A stretch of DNA of 64,000 nt from Bacteroidales bacterium (GCA_017620335.1 JAFZQO010000002.1:1-64000), one strand, 5' to 3'; shown: positions 8,414 to 17,597, counted from the first letter of the stretch. Notes: generated by a model not told the origin, from the sequence alone. Translations and numbers: made by a program.

Positions 8414-9433
8414 TCATTGCACCTCCCAGGTCGAGCCGCTGTGCAGCAGCTCATCCATGGAGTGGATCTTGGACTTCACCATGACGTCCTTGACCTGGTC
8501 GCGGACACCGTCGTCGTAGGTGATATCCTTGACGTCACGGATGACTCCGAGGGCCACCGGATAGTCCGGTCCCTTCATGTCGGCCAGGGCCATGTGGATG
8601 CTGATGTTGTCCTTGTGGGCATCGTGGACGAGGATGTCCTCCTCGGTGAATCCGCCCTCTCCGATACGCACCACGCGCATTTTCTTGCCGTCGTAAACCA
8701 GGCCCTTGTCGCGGTTCTTGCCGAAGATCATCTTCTCGCCCTGGCGCAGGACGATGGTATTGTCCGCGCGAACGGCCGGGTCGGAAAGCGACTTGTGGGC
8801 CCCGTCGTTGAAAATGACGCAGTTGGTGAGGAACTCCACCACGGAGCAGCCGTCATGGAGAGCGGCCGCGGTCATGATCTCCTCGTTGAGCTTGAGCTCC
8901 ACATCCAGCGAACGGGCGAAGAACGTGCCCTTGGCGCCAAGCACGAGCGAGCCCGGATTGAACGGGTGCTCGACGGTGCCGTAAGGCGAAGTCTTGGTGA
9001 TGGCTCCGAACTTGGAGGTAGGCGAATACTGGCCCTTCGTCAGACCATAGATCTGATTGTTGAACAGCATTATGTTGATGTCGATGTTGCGCCGGATGGC
9101 GTGGATGAAGTGGTTTCCGCCAATGGCGAGGGCGTCGCCGTCGCCGCAGGCCTGCCAGACGGTCAGCGTCGGGTTGGCCACCTTGATGCCGGTGGAAATC
9201 GCGGTCGCACGGCCGTGGATGCTGTGGAAGCCGTACGTGTCCATATAATAAGGCAGGCGCGAGGAACATCCGATGCCGGACACCACCACGTAGCGCTCCT
9301 TCTCGTAGTTGAGGGCCTGGCTCACCTTGGGCAGGGCCCGCTGGAGGGCGGCCAGAACCGCATGGTCTCCGCAACCGGGGCACCAGCGGACTTCCTGGTC
9401 ACTCTTGAAATCCTTGAAAGTCAAATATGCCAT
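8414..9433 (-). CDS. korB: 2-oxoacid:ferredoxin oxidoreductase, beta subunit
   Basis: Thiamine-diphosphate subunit (339 residues) of a 2-oxoacid:ferredoxin oxidoreductase, probably for 2-oxoglutarate. The N-terminal RWCPGCGDH and SGIGCSSR carry cluster-related cysteines. The diphosphate/Mg site is GDGDALAIGGNH followed by NNQIYGLTKGQ. The ATG is 3 bp after the stop of the alpha subunit gene, so expression is tightly coupled. The companion delta ferredoxin subunit seen in four-subunit enzymes is not encoded here. Substrate choice between 2-oxoglutarate and other 2-oxoacids is inferred from family resemblance and from the neighbouring gdhA. Confidence 0.92.
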   Translation of the reverse strand: MAYLTFKDFKSDQEVRWCPGCGDHAVLAALQRALPKVSQALNYEKERYVVVSGIGCSSRLPYYMDTYGFHSIHGRATAISTGIKVANPTLTVWQACGDGDALAIGGNHFIHAIRRNIDINIMLFNNQIYGLTKGQYSPTSKFGAITKTSPYGTVEHPFNPGSLVLGAKGTFFARSLDVELKLNEEIMTAAALHDGCSVVEFLTNCVIFNDGAHKSLSDPAVRADNTIVLRQGEKMIFGKNRDKGLVYDGKKMRVVRIGEGGFTEEDILVHDAHKDNISIHMALADMKGPDYPVALGVIRDVKDITYDDGVRDQVKDVMVKSKIHSMDELLHSGSTWEVQ

Positions 9434-9436
9434 GGT

Positions 9437-11281
9437 CTACAATGCCTCGGTTATGGCCCCGACGAGCTCGTTCACGAGGAACGGCTGGCCCTGGACCTTG
9501 TTGAACTGGAGATAATCGAACTGCGGATAGATGCCGCGGAGGTAATTCACGAACTGGCCGCTGTTGAGCTCGCACACGATGATCTTCTCGAACTTCGAGA
9601 AGACCTCCTCGGTGTTCTTCGGCAGCGGGAGGATGTAGTCGAAATGGGCGAAGGACACTTCCCTTCCCGCCTCGCGCACTGCGTGCACGGCGGAAAGGAT
9701 GTGGCCGTAGGTGCCGCCCCAGCCCACTACGAGGAGCTTGCCGGAAGCGGGGCCGTCCACCTCGAGCCCGGGGATGAAGTCAGCTATCTTCTGCACCTTG
9801 GCGGCGCGCTCGGCGACCATCATCGCATGGTTGGCGGGATCGGTGGAAAGCACTCCCTCATGGGTCTTCTCAAGACCGCCGACGCGGTGCTCGAAGCCCT
9901 TTTGGCCGGGCAGCGCCCAGCGGCGCACGAGCGTCTCGGGGTCGCGCTGGAAAGGATAGTACTTCTCGCCCTCGGAAAGGACGCCGTCCACGAACGGAGG
10001 CTTGATCTCGGGATAGTCGGCCATGGACGGGATGCGCCAGGGCTCGGAGCCGTTGCCCAGGAATCCCTCCGACAGGAGGATGACCGGGGTCATGTGCTCC
10101 AGGGCTATCTTGGCGGCGTTGAACGCCGCGTCGAAGCAGTGTGCGGGCGAATGCGAGGCCACGATGGGGATGGGGCATTCGCCGTTGCGGCCGTACAGGG
10201 CCTGGGTGAGGTCGGTCTGCTCGGTCTTGGTGGGAAGGCCGGTCGAAGGGCCGCCGCGCTGGACGTCCACGACTACGAGCGGCAGCTCGGCCATGACGGC
10301 CAGGCCGAGGGCCTCGCTCTTCAGCGAGAGGCCGGGGCCGGAGGTGGTGGTAACGGCGAGGTTGCCGGCGAAGGACGCGCCGATGGCGGTACAGATGCCC
10401 GCAATCTCGTCCTCAGCCTGCAATGTCTTCGCTCCGAGGCTCTTGTGGATGGCGAGCTCCTCCAGGATGGCCGTGGCCGGCGTGATGGGATAGGAACCGC
10501 AGAAAAGCGGCAGGCTCGACTTCTCCGAAGCGGCGAGCAGTCCCCAGGCGGTGGCCTGGTTGCCGGTGATGTTGCGGTAGGTGCCCTTCCTGAGCTTCGC
10601 GGGAGCGACGGTGTAGGTGTTGGCTATCGCCTGGATGTTGGAGGCGTAGTTGAAACCGTCCTTGAGAACCTTCTTGTTGGGTTCGATCACCTCGGGATGC
10701 TTCTTCGCGAACTTGCGCTCGAGATACTGGAAGATGTACTCCAGTGGCCTGTTATAGATGTAGCAGGCCATGCCGAGGGTGAACATGTTCTTGCACTTGT
10801 GCACGGCCTTGGCGTCCATCCCGAAGTCCTTGAGGCTCTCCTCGGTCAGGGACGTGATGGCGGCGACGATGAGGGTCCTGTCCTCAACGTGCAGTTCGGT
10901 GAAAGGATTGTCAGTGTTGAAACCGGCCTTCTTCATTCCGGCTTCGTCGAAGGCGTCTTCGTCCACGAGGATCATTGCGGTGGGCTTGCACCATTTGGCG
11001 TTGGCCTTGAGCGCGGCGGGGTTCATCGCGACCAGCATGTCGCAGAAATCGCCGGGCGTATTGACGTCACCGCTTCCGATATGGACCTGGAAGCCTGATA
11101 CTCCGGAGACGGTGCCGTGGGGCGCGCGTATCTCCGCCGGATAGTCCGGGAATGTGGACAATTCGTTTCCGTAGATGGCCGACATATCGGCAAAAAGAGA
11201 TCCGGTGAGCTGCATGCCGTCACCTGAATCTCCCGCGAAACGAATTACAACATCTTTAGTATCAATTACCTTGTGTTGCAT
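9437..11281 (-). CDS. korA: 2-oxoacid:ferredoxin oxidoreductase, fused gamma-alpha subunit
   Basis: A 614-residue subunit in which the gamma domain is fused ahead of the alpha (pyrimidine-binding) domain, the usual Bacteroidota form. The gamma part occupies about residues 10-190 (VIRFAGDSGDGMQLTG, APHGTVSGVSGFQVHIGS). The alpha part starts near residue 210 with GNQATAWGLLAA and the substrate loop SYPITPATAILEELA. It ends in the domain with VGWGGTYGHIL. Together with KorB it makes the heterodimer that oxidatively decarboxylates 2-oxoglutarate to succinyl-CoA with reduction of ferredoxin, or the reverse. No strong TAnnTTTG box is seen in the short leader. Confidence 0.92.
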   Translation of the reverse strand: MQHKVIDTKDVVIRFAGDSGDGMQLTGSLFADMSAIYGNELSTFPDYPAEIRAPHGTVSGVSGFQVHIGSGDVNTPGDFCDMLVAMNPAALKANAKWCKPTAMILVDEDAFDEAGMKKAGFNTDNPFTELHVEDRTLIVAAITSLTEESLKDFGMDAKAVHKCKNMFTLGMACYIYNRPLEYIFQYLERKFAKKHPEVIEPNKKVLKDGFNYASNIQAIANTYTVAPAKLRKGTYRNITGNQATAWGLLAASEKSSLPLFCGSYPITPATAILEELAIHKSLGAKTLQAEDEIAGICTAIGASFAGNLAVTTTSGPGLSLKSEALGLAVMAELPLVVVDVQRGGPSTGLPTKTEQTDLTQALYGRNGECPIPIVASHSPAHCFDAAFNAAKIALEHMTPVILLSEGFLGNGSEPWRIPSMADYPEIKPPFVDGVLSEGEKYYPFQRDPETLVRRWALPGQKGFEHRVGGLEKTHEGVLSTDPANHAMMVAERAAKVQKIADFIPGLEVDGPASGKLLVVGWGGTYGHILSAVHAVREAGREVSFAHFDYILPLPKNTEEVFSKFEKIIVCELNSGQFVNYLRGIYPQFDYLQFNKVQGQPFLVNELVGAITEAL

Positions 11282-11319
11282 TACGGTTATTTTGGTTATT
11301 AAGTTATGTGGAGAAAAAA

Positions 11320-11342
11320 GGGCGGAACATCCCGTTCCGCCC
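11320..11342 (-). terminator. Rho-independent terminator of the nadK-uppS-bamA-ompH operon
   Basis: A 9-bp GC-rich stem (11320-11328 with 11334-11342) is followed on the minus strand by a run of six T. It lies 14 bp after the ompH stop. Confidence 0.88.
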
Positions 11343-11355
11343 CCTAAAGAGTCTG

Positions 11356-11913
11356 CTACTGTGCCTGGGCGGCAGCCTGAAGCTCCGCCTGCAGGGTCTC
11401 GAGGGTCCTGCCCTCGGGGATATTAAGTGCTTTCCTGGCAGCGGGGGTCAGGTCCGTGCTCTGGGCCGGGTCGATGTAAAGCATCTGGGACGACTCGAAG
11501 ACATAAATGTAGCCGCCAGCCTTGGCGAGGTCGGAGACAACCTCCTGAGCCTTCTGCACGAGCGGAGCCATCAGCGCGTTCTGCTGCTCGTTGAGCTCCT
11601 GGGAGATGCTCTGCTGGAACTCGGAGATGCGCTGCTCCATGTCGGCCAGCTCCTTCTCCTTGCTCTCGCGGATGGTCTGGGTCCAGGTGGAAGCCTTCTG
11701 CTGATACTGGGTGAGCTTGGTCTGGTACTCGTCGACCATGGTCTGGAAGGTCTCCTGGGCCTCGTTGGAAGAGGCGGTCATGGTGGCCCTGGCCTGGTCG
11801 GCCTCAGGCATGAGCTGATAGAGCTCGGTGAAGTTGACGTGGGCGAACTTCGGCTGGGCGAAGGCGGCCACTGAAACGAGCGCCATTGCGGCGAACATAA
11901 GGATCTTTTTCAT
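11356..11913 (-). CDS. OmpH/Skp family periplasmic chaperone
   Basis: Periplasmic chaperone of the Skp/OmpH type, about 185 residues, that holds unfolded outer-membrane proteins for the Bam machine. It has a signal peptide (KKILMFAAMALVSVAAFAQ), a short N-terminal strand (KFAHVNFTELYQLMPEAD), a long Gln/Glu-rich coiled coil at about residues 45-125, and a C-terminal strand (YIYVFESSQMLYIDPAQ) that closes the trimer core. An ATG two codons upstream (11919) is equally possible. It is the last gene of the nadK-uppS-bamA-ompH operon. A second OmpH-like gene at 16978 differs in being a lipoprotein. Confidence 0.9.
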   Translation of the reverse strand: MKKILMFAAMALVSVAAFAQPKFAHVNFTELYQLMPEADQARATMTASSNEAQETFQTMVDEYQTKLTQYQQKASTWTQTIRESKEKELADMEQRISEFQQSISQELNEQQNALMAPLVQKAQEVVSDLAKAGGYIYVFESSQMLYIDPAQSTDLTPAARKALNIPEGRTLETLQAELQAAAQAQ

Positions 11914-11939
11914 ATTCAATTACAATTTTGATTATTTCA

Positions 11940-14591
11940 TTAGAACTGTTGTCCGATTACGAAGTGGAACTGGCTCTTGCCGTACTGGGCGTCGTCGAAG
12001 CCGTAGCCCCAGTCGACTCCGAGGAGTCCGACCATGGGGAGGAACACGCGCACGCCGACACCGGCGGAACGCTTGATCTGGAAGGGATTGAAGTCGCGTA
12101 TGTCGGCCCAGCAGTTACCTCCCTCGAGGAAGAGGAGGGCGAATATGGTAGAGGTCGGCTGGAGCACCACCGGATAGCGGAGCTCGACCGTGAACTTGTC
12201 ATAAACGTTTCCTGAATAGGTCGCATTGGTAGTATTGTACTTCGAGATGGTCCTCGGGGTCAGTGAATAGTTCTGATAACCGCGGAGGGAAACAACTTCC
12301 GTACCATAAGTTGAATATCCCGACATTCCGTCGCCTCCGACCATGAAGCCCTCGAACGGCGAGTAGCCCCAGTTGCGGTTGTAGTAGCCCAGGTATCCGA
12401 ACTGGGCGCGCGTCATGAGCACGAGGTTGTCGACGAGCTTGACGTAAGTGGCTCCGGAGAATTTCCACTTGTGGTACTCGGTCCACTTGTAGCGCTGCTG
12501 CGCAGTGTAATTGTCGTAATCGATGTCACGCCAGGAATCCACGACCGTGGGCTTTCCGTTGGCGTCCAGGCGGCTGATGTCCTTGCGGCGCAGGAGCGAG
12601 AACGGCGGCGTAAGCTGCATCGACGCGGAGAACTCGGAACCCTGGCGGGGATATATCTGCTGGTCCGTGGAGGTCCTGTTCAGCGACATGGTGTAGCTGA
12701 TGTTGTGCGTGATGCCGTCGTTGAAGATGAAGTATCCGGAATACCAGTCGGTGAGGCGGTAAGTCTGCCAGCTGAGGCCGTTGTACAGCACGAAATAGTT
12801 GTCGGGCCACTTCAGGCGGTTACCGAGGGACGCCGCGAATCCGAAGACCTCGAAGCTCTTGTCGGCGTTGAACATGCTGTCCCAGTAGGACCCGCCGGCA
12901 TCATAAATGCCACCGTAATACTGGGCGTAATAGGGATTGTAGTTCGTCTGCTTCGTATAGTAGAGCGACAGGCTGAGCGAAGTGGGCTTCTTGCCGAAGA
13001 GCCAGGGCTCGGTGAAGCTGGCGGAAAGCGCGGTGTAATACCTTCCGTTGGTCTGGAAGCGGAGGGCGAGGTTCTGGGCGTCGCCGAGCGGCACGGGCCG
13101 CCAGGCGCCCTTCTCGAACATCCTCCTGGTGGAGAAGTTGTTGAAGCTGACGCCGGCCGTGGCCACGAACGTGCGTCCGCCCCATCCTCCGGACAGCTCG
13201 AGCTGCGAGGAGGGCTTCTCGGTAACGTTGTAGATGAGGTCCACGGTATTGTTCAGCGCGTTGGGAATGACGGAATATCCGGAGTTGGGGTCCATGATGG
13301 CCTCCGGGTCGAACTGGCCCAGGGAAGCGATCTCGCGTATGGACCTCTCGAAGTCGGTCTGGCTGAAAAGGTAACCGGGACGGGTATAGATCTGGCGGCG
13401 GACGACCTTCTCGTTGGTCAGGTCGTTGCCGTTGATGACGATGTTGTTGAGCGTGGCGGGCTTGCCCTCGGAGATGCGGATCTCCACGTCCACCGAGTCG
13501 TTCTGGATGTTGAGCTCGACCGGGGTGACGTTGATGAAGAGATAGCCGTTGTCGCGGTAGAGCTTGCCCACGCCATAGTCGGACTCCTTCTCGCCGCCCT
13601 GCAGGCGCTTCTCCATGGTGACGACGTCATACACGTCGCCCTTCTTGATGGCGAGGAGCTCGTTGAGGGCGTCGGTGGGATAAACGGAGTTGCCGGTCCA
13701 GGAGATGTCGCGGAAATAGTACTTGTCGCCCCTGTCGAAGACGAGGTCTATGCCCAGGCGGTTATGCTCGACGTAGTACACGGAGTCGCGGACAAGGCGG
13801 GCGTCGCGGTAGCCGGCCTCGTTGAAGGCGTTGATCGCCGCGATCTTGTCGTTCTCATACTCCTTGGCGTTGAACTTCTTGCTGTGGAAGAAGTTGTATA
13901 TCTTGTTGGACTTGGTCTTCTTCATCTCCTTGGCGATCTTGAACTCCTTGACGTCGTCGTTGCCGATGAAGTTGATGTCCTTGATGCGGATGCGCTCGCC
14001 CCTGTCGACGTTGAAGTTGACGCGGATGGCTCCCCTGACCAGCGAGTCCCTGGTAACCTCGGGGGTCACGACCGTGTTGATGAAGCCCTTTTCGATGTAG
14101 AAACGCTTGATGATGTCCGAAGAGGTCTTGGAGACATACTCGGAGAACTCGCCGCCGCGGCGGAAGTTCAGGCGCTCCTCGATGTCCTTCTTCTCCCCGT
14201 TCTTGACGCCGGTGAAGGTCCAGCGGGACATGCGGGGACGCTCGAGGATGGTGATCTTGAACCATGCGGAATCACGCCCCGCGGAGAGGCTGTCGATGCT
14301 GACGGCCACGTCCTCGAAATAGCGCTGGCGCCAGAGGCGGTTCACGATGGAAGACACGTCGTCGCCCGGGACGGTTAGGGTCATACCCTCCTGCATGCCC
14401 GTCGCGGTTATGATCTGCTGGTCGCTGTAGTAGGTATTACCTGCCACAGAGATGCCGGCGACCACGTACTTCCTTGGGTTGTTGTAGTCGATTATGATGT
14501 CCTCCCGCTCCTGACCCCGTGCCGCGAGCGGCGCGAGCATCAAAAGCAGCAGGCTGGCTATCCTGATACGTCTCATCAAACGAGGTTTCAT
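11940..14591 (-). CDS. bamA: Outer-membrane protein assembly factor BamA
   Basis: Omp85 insertase that folds beta-barrel proteins into the outer membrane, 883 residues. A signal peptide (LLLLMLAPLAARGQ) is followed by five POTRA-like repeats up to about residue 430, then the 16-strand barrel. The loop-6 hallmark family region and the C-terminal strand (GKSQFHFVIGQQF, ending in Phe) are present. Family landmarks include FVATAGVSFNNFSTR at the barrel start and GLLGVDWGYGFD near the end. It is co-transcribed with the OmpH chaperone that feeds it and with uppS, a common Bacteroidota arrangement. The gap to ompH is short. Confidence 0.95.
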   Translation of the reverse strand: MKPRLMRRIRIASLLLLMLAPLAARGQEREDIIIDYNNPRKYVVAGISVAGNTYYSDQQIITATGMQEGMTLTVPGDDVSSIVNRLWRQRYFEDVAVSIDSLSAGRDSAWFKITILERPRMSRWTFTGVKNGEKKDIEERLNFRRGGEFSEYVSKTSSDIIKRFYIEKGFINTVVTPEVTRDSLVRGAIRVNFNVDRGERIRIKDINFIGNDDVKEFKIAKEMKKTKSNKIYNFFHSKKFNAKEYENDKIAAINAFNEAGYRDARLVRDSVYYVEHNRLGIDLVFDRGDKYYFRDISWTGNSVYPTDALNELLAIKKGDVYDVVTMEKRLQGGEKESDYGVGKLYRDNGYLFINVTPVELNIQNDSVDVEIRISEGKPATLNNIVINGNDLTNEKVVRRQIYTRPGYLFSQTDFERSIREIASLGQFDPEAIMDPNSGYSVIPNALNNTVDLIYNVTEKPSSQLELSGGWGGRTFVATAGVSFNNFSTRRMFEKGAWRPVPLGDAQNLALRFQTNGRYYTALSASFTEPWLFGKKPTSLSLSLYYTKQTNYNPYYAQYYGGIYDAGGSYWDSMFNADKSFEVFGFAASLGNRLKWPDNYFVLYNGLSWQTYRLTDWYSGYFIFNDGITHNISYTMSLNRTSTDQQIYPRQGSEFSASMQLTPPFSLLRRKDISRLDANGKPTVVDSWRDIDYDNYTAQQRYKWTEYHKWKFSGATYVKLVDNLVLMTRAQFGYLGYYNRNWGYSPFEGFMVGGDGMSGYSTYGTEVVSLRGYQNYSLTPRTISKYNTTNATYSGNVYDKFTVELRYPVVLQPTSTIFALLFLEGGNCWADIRDFNPFQIKRSAGVGVRVFLPMVGLLGVDWGYGFDDAQYGKSQFHFVIGQQF

Positions 14592-14616
14592 TTAGTAATC
14601 TGCAAATATACGCCAA

Positions 14617-15333
14617 TTATTTGACTTTTCCATAACGTCTGTCCCGCTTTGCGTACTCTTCCAGTGCGGCGAAGTATGCTTCCTTCCTGAAATCCGGCCA
14701 CAGCAGGGGGCTGAAGATGAATTCAGAGTAGGCTCCCTGCCACAGGAGGTAGTTGCTGAGGCGCTGCTCGCCGGAAGTCCGGATGATGAGGTCCGGGTCC
14801 GGGATGCCGGCAGTGACGAGATGCGAATCAATATCGGCGAAGTCCAATGTATCTATCTTTTCCGGGTCTCCGGCACACTCTTTGGCCAGGGCCTTCGCGG
14901 CCTGGAGGATGTCCCATTTGCCGCTGTAGCTGAGGAAGAGGATGAGCGTGAGGCGGTCGTTGGAGGCGGTGCGCGCCATCATGTCGTCGATGGCTTCGTT
15001 CAGGGTGTCCGAAAGGCGCGAGCGGTTGCCGAGCACGACGAAGCGGACGCGGTTCTTCATGAAAGTCTCGAACTCGCCCACCATCGACTTGAACATCAGC
15101 TTCATCAGGGCGTCGACCTCGTCGCCGGGACGACCCCAGTTCTCCTCCGAGAAGGCGAAGAGGGACAGGTACTTCACCCCGGCCTCGACAGAGGCCTCGG
15201 TGCAGGCGCGCACGCTTTCAACGCCTTCGAAATGTCCGAATACGCGTTCGCGGCCCCTTTCCCGGGCCCATCTGCCGTTGCCGTCCATGATGATGGACAC
15301 ATGCGTGGGGATTCTCTTTGTTTCCGCTTCCAT
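14617..15333 (-). CDS. uppS: Isoprenyl transferase (undecaprenyl diphosphate synthase)
   Basis: Cis-prenyltransferase of 238 residues that extends farnesyl diphosphate to the C55 carrier used for peptidoglycan and O-antigen. The catalytic Asp and diphosphate loop (SIIMDGNGRWA) and the hydrophobic FAFSEENWGRP motif are intact. The C-terminal RTSGEQRLSNYLLWQGAYSE (here given as its core) is the Mg/IPP-binding region. The start at 15333 lies 3 bp after the nadK stop, so coupling is tight. Chain length is not readable, but the family and operon fit bacterial C55. Confidence 0.95.
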   Translation of the reverse strand: MEAETKRIPTHVSIIMDGNGRWARERGRERVFGHFEGVESVRACTEASVEAGVKYLSLFAFSEENWGRPGDEVDALMKLMFKSMVGEFETFMKNRVRFVVLGNRSRLSDTLNEAIDDMMARTASNDRLTLILFLSYSGKWDILQAAKALAKECAGDPEKIDTLDFADIDSHLVTAGIPDPDLIIRTSGEQRLSNYLLWQGAYSEFIFSPLLWPDFRKEAYFAALEEYAKRDRRYGKVK

Positions 15334-15336
15334 TCG

Positions 15337-16140
15337 CTATAAGTTTCTTACATCCTCGCCCCAGAAGAGCTTGCTCTTGAGGGCCTGGATGAAGTTCGAC
15401 CTGTAGAGGCGAATACTCTTGAGCGAAAACTGTGCCACTGAGACCTTGATCCTGTCCGCCACGGGCAGGGCCATCACCCTGTTGTCCATCGTGACCATGA
15501 CTTCCTCCTCGCGGGAGCGGAAGGACAGGGACACCTCGGTGGTGTCGGGGACCACGATGGGGCGGATGTTGAGGTTGTGAGGGGCTATGGGCGCGAGGAT
15601 CAGGACGCGGGCGTCGGGTGTGCAGATGGGACCGCCGACGCTGAGCGAATAGGCCGTGGACCCGGAGCTGGTGGCGACCAGGAAACCGTCGGCCCAGCAG
15701 GTCGGGAGGGACTCCCCGTCAACGGTTACGTCCACTCCGAGCACGGCCGCACCCTTGCGGTGGACGGCCACCTCGTTGAGGGAGATGTCGGAGACGCCGG
15801 ACCCCTCGACTTCCATGCGGAGCAGCGAGCGGTCCTCGACAGTGTATTCACCTGCCAGCAAAGGCTTTACGACCTCTTCTGGCTTATACTCGGAGAGGAA
15901 GCCCAGACGGCCGAAATTGACTCCGAGGACAGGCACGCCGGAATCTCCGACGATGCGGGCCGCGGACAGGAACGTGCCGTCGCCGCCGAGGCTGAGCAGG
16001 GCGTCGAAACCGGGAACGAGGTCCCCCCGCGCCTTCACGACGGCCACTTCGCAGCCGCCCTCCTCAAGCTCGGCGCGCAGCGCGTCTATGCGCGGGTCTC
16101 CGGCGAGCGATCTTTTCTTAATATAGAGTGCAAGTTTCAT
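15337..16140 (-). CDS. nadK: NAD kinase
   Basis: Phosphorylates NAD to NADP with ATP or polyphosphate; 267 residues. The catalytic GGDG motif (LLSLGGDGTFLSAARI) and the NAD-binding blocks LGVNFGRLGFLSE, SGSTAYSLSVGGP and APIAPHNLNIRP are all present. It is the first gene of the operon with uppS, bamA and ompH. The 72-bp gap to the divergent pdxJ holds promoters for both directions. Confidence 0.95.
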   Translation of the reverse strand: MKLALYIKKRSLAGDPRIDALRAELEEGGCEVAVVKARGDLVPGFDALLSLGGDGTFLSAARIVGDSGVPVLGVNFGRLGFLSEYKPEEVVKPLLAGEYTVEDRSLLRMEVEGSGVSDISLNEVAVHRKGAAVLGVDVTVDGESLPTCWADGFLVATSSGSTAYSLSVGGPICTPDARVLILAPIAPHNLNIRPIVVPDTTEVSLSFRSREEEVMVTMDNRVMALPVADRIKVSVAQFSLKSIRLYRSNFIQALKSKLFWGEDVRNL

Positions 16141-16156
16141 ATTCGGTTCAAGACGC

Positions 16157-16164
16157 CAAAATTA
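16157..16164 (-). promoter_or_regulatory. -7 box for the nadK operon
   Basis: TAATTTTG on the minus strand fits TAnnTTTG; TTTC lies 20 bp upstream in the -33 position. The nadK start is 17 bp downstream. Confidence 0.6.
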
Positions 16165-16177
16165 AAACTTTATTTAT

Positions 16178-16204
16178 TAACTTTGAAATTATTGAGTAAT
16201 TTTG
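16178..16204 (+). promoter_or_regulatory. Two candidate -7 boxes for pdxJ
   Basis: TAACTTTG (16178-16185) and TAATTTTG (16197-16204) both fit TAnnTTTG. The second has TTTA 20 bp upstream but leaves almost no leader before the ATG at 16213; the first leaves about 20 nt. The region overlaps the divergent nadK promoter. Confidence 0.5.
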
Positions 16205-16212
16205 TTGCCGCT

Positions 16213-16932
16213 ATGACTAGACTGAGTGTCAACATAAACAAGATAGCGACCATCCGCAATTCCCGCGGGGGGAACCTCCCCGACGTGGAGAAGGCCGCCA
16301 TCGACTGCGAGCGCTTCGGCGCCGAGGGCATCACGGTTCATCCACGCCCCGACGAGAGGCACATCCGCTATTCCGACGTACGGCTCATAAGACCGAATAT
16401 CACCACGGAGTTCAACATTGAGGGCAATCCCATCCCCTCCTTCATCGACCTTGTATGCGAGGTCGTCCCGGACCAGGTGACCCTGGTCCCCGACGCCCAC
16501 GACGCCATCACCTCCAACGCAGGATGGAACACTCTGGCGCACAAGGACTTCCTCACGGAGGTCTGCGCCCTTTTCAGGTCGAAGGGCATACGCACCTCCA
16601 TCTTCATCGACCCCGACCCGGCGATGGCCGAAGGGGCCGCGGCCTGCGGAGCCGACAGGGTGGAAATGTACACCGCCGCATATGCCGAAGAGTACCCCGG
16701 GGGCCCGGAGGCCGCGATAGTGGACTACCTCCGCTGCGCGGAGCGCGTCCGCGAGCTCGGTCTCGGCCTCAACGCCGGCCACGACCTCAACCTGGAGAAC
16801 CTCGAATATTTCATCCGCACCATCCCCTGGACGGATGAGGTCTCGATCGGCCACGCCCTCATCTCCGACGCCCTCTACATGGGTCTTGAGAAAACTATTG
16901 GGGCATATCTTTCGAAGATCAAGATTTTTTGA
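16213..16932 (+). CDS. pdxJ: Pyridoxine 5'-phosphate synthase
   Basis: Last step of the DXP-dependent vitamin B6 pathway: joins 1-deoxyxylulose 5-phosphate with 3-amino-2-oxopropyl phosphate. The TIM-barrel protein has 239 residues, the family length. Conserved blocks are LSVNINKIATIRNSRG, GITVHPRPDERHI (catalytic His), TEFNIEGNP, QVTLVPD and GLGLNAGHDLNLEN, with VSIGHALISDALYMG at the end. The ATG at 16213 is chosen because it starts exactly at the family N-terminus. Divergent from nadK. Confidence 0.95.
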   Translation: MTRLSVNINKIATIRNSRGGNLPDVEKAAIDCERFGAEGITVHPRPDERHIRYSDVRLIRPNITTEFNIEGNPIPSFIDLVCEVVPDQVTLVPDAHDAITSNAGWNTLAHKDFLTEVCALFRSKGIRTSIFIDPDPAMAEGAAACGADRVEMYTAAYAEEYPGGPEAAIVDYLRCAERVRELGLGLNAGHDLNLENLEYFIRTIPWTDEVSIGHALISDALYMGLEKTIGAYLSKIKIF

Positions 16933-16933
16933 T

Positions 16934-16941
16934 TAATTTTG
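16934..16941 (+). promoter_or_regulatory. -7 box for the OmpH-like lipoprotein
   Basis: TAATTTTG begins one base after the pdxJ stop and fits TAnnTTTG; TTTC lies 20 bp upstream. The gene start is 36 bp downstream. Confidence 0.6.
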
Positions 16942-16977
16942 CAGTCTGCGACAATATTTAAATTATTTACCCATAAA

Positions 16978-17595
16978 ATGAAGAAGATTTCTATGTTCCT
17001 CGGCGCGCTGGCCGTCATGGCCGGTCTCGCTATCCTCAATTCCTGCCAGAACGCTGCTCCCGCAGCCGGGAACGGCAACGAAGAAACGACCGAAGCAACC
17101 ATCGCCAAGGGCGCCATCGTTTATTTCAACCTCGACAGGGTCCTCAACGAATTTGATATGGCCAACGACCTCGGAAGCGTGCTCCAGAGCAAGCTCCAGA
17201 GCATCGACCAGGAAGTCACCCGCAGGGGCAACAAGCTCCAGAGCGACATGAACGCCTTCAACGAGAAGATCGAGAAGGGCCTCCTGACCCGTTCCACGGC
17301 CGAAGCCCAGAACGAGAAGCTCCTCAAGCAGCAGAGCGACTTCCAGAACTACTACAACCAGAAGCAGCAGGAGATGCAGGAGGAGCAGGCCGTAACCATG
17401 AACCAGATCGCCAACGCCATCAAGGAGTACATCGACAAGTTCAACGCCGAGAAGCAGTATGCCATGATCATCGCCACCCAGGGCGACATCCTTCCCCAGC
17501 CCGTGACCGCCGGTGATCCCGACCTCGACATCACCGACGCCCTGATCGAGGGTCTCAACGCCGAGTACGTAAAGACCAGGAACGAAAACAACTAG
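16978..17595 (+). CDS. OmpH/Skp-like lipoprotein
   Basis: A 205-residue envelope protein with a lipoprotein signal: hydrophobic core, then LNSC at the lipobox and a Gln/Asn/Ala-rich tether. The remainder looks like OmpH/Skp: a strand (GAIVYFNLDRVLNEFD), a long coiled coil at about residues 70-160, and a closing strand (YAMIIATQGDI). It probably acts as a membrane-anchored relative of the soluble chaperone at 11356, which is inference. It has its own promoter at 16934. Confidence 0.8.
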   Translation: MKKISMFLGALAVMAGLAILNSCQNAAPAAGNGNEETTEATIAKGAIVYFNLDRVLNEFDMANDLGSVLQSKLQSIDQEVTRRGNKLQSDMNAFNEKIEKGLLTRSTAEAQNEKLLKQQSDFQNYYNQKQQEMQEEQAVTMNQIANAIKEYIDKFNAEKQYAMIIATQGDILPQPVTAGDPDLDITDALIEGLNAEYVKTRNENN

Positions 17596-17597
17596 CC

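Noticed and set aside
8399..11098. 899-residue open frame on the plus strand opposite korAB
   Set aside because: It lies antisense to two well-conserved genes; its composition (His, Gly, Val, Leu) is typical of the shadow frame of GC-rich codons. No motif is seen.
12471..14378. 635-residue open frame opposite bamA
   Set aside because: Antisense to the POTRA and barrel regions of bamA, without domains or signal peptide.
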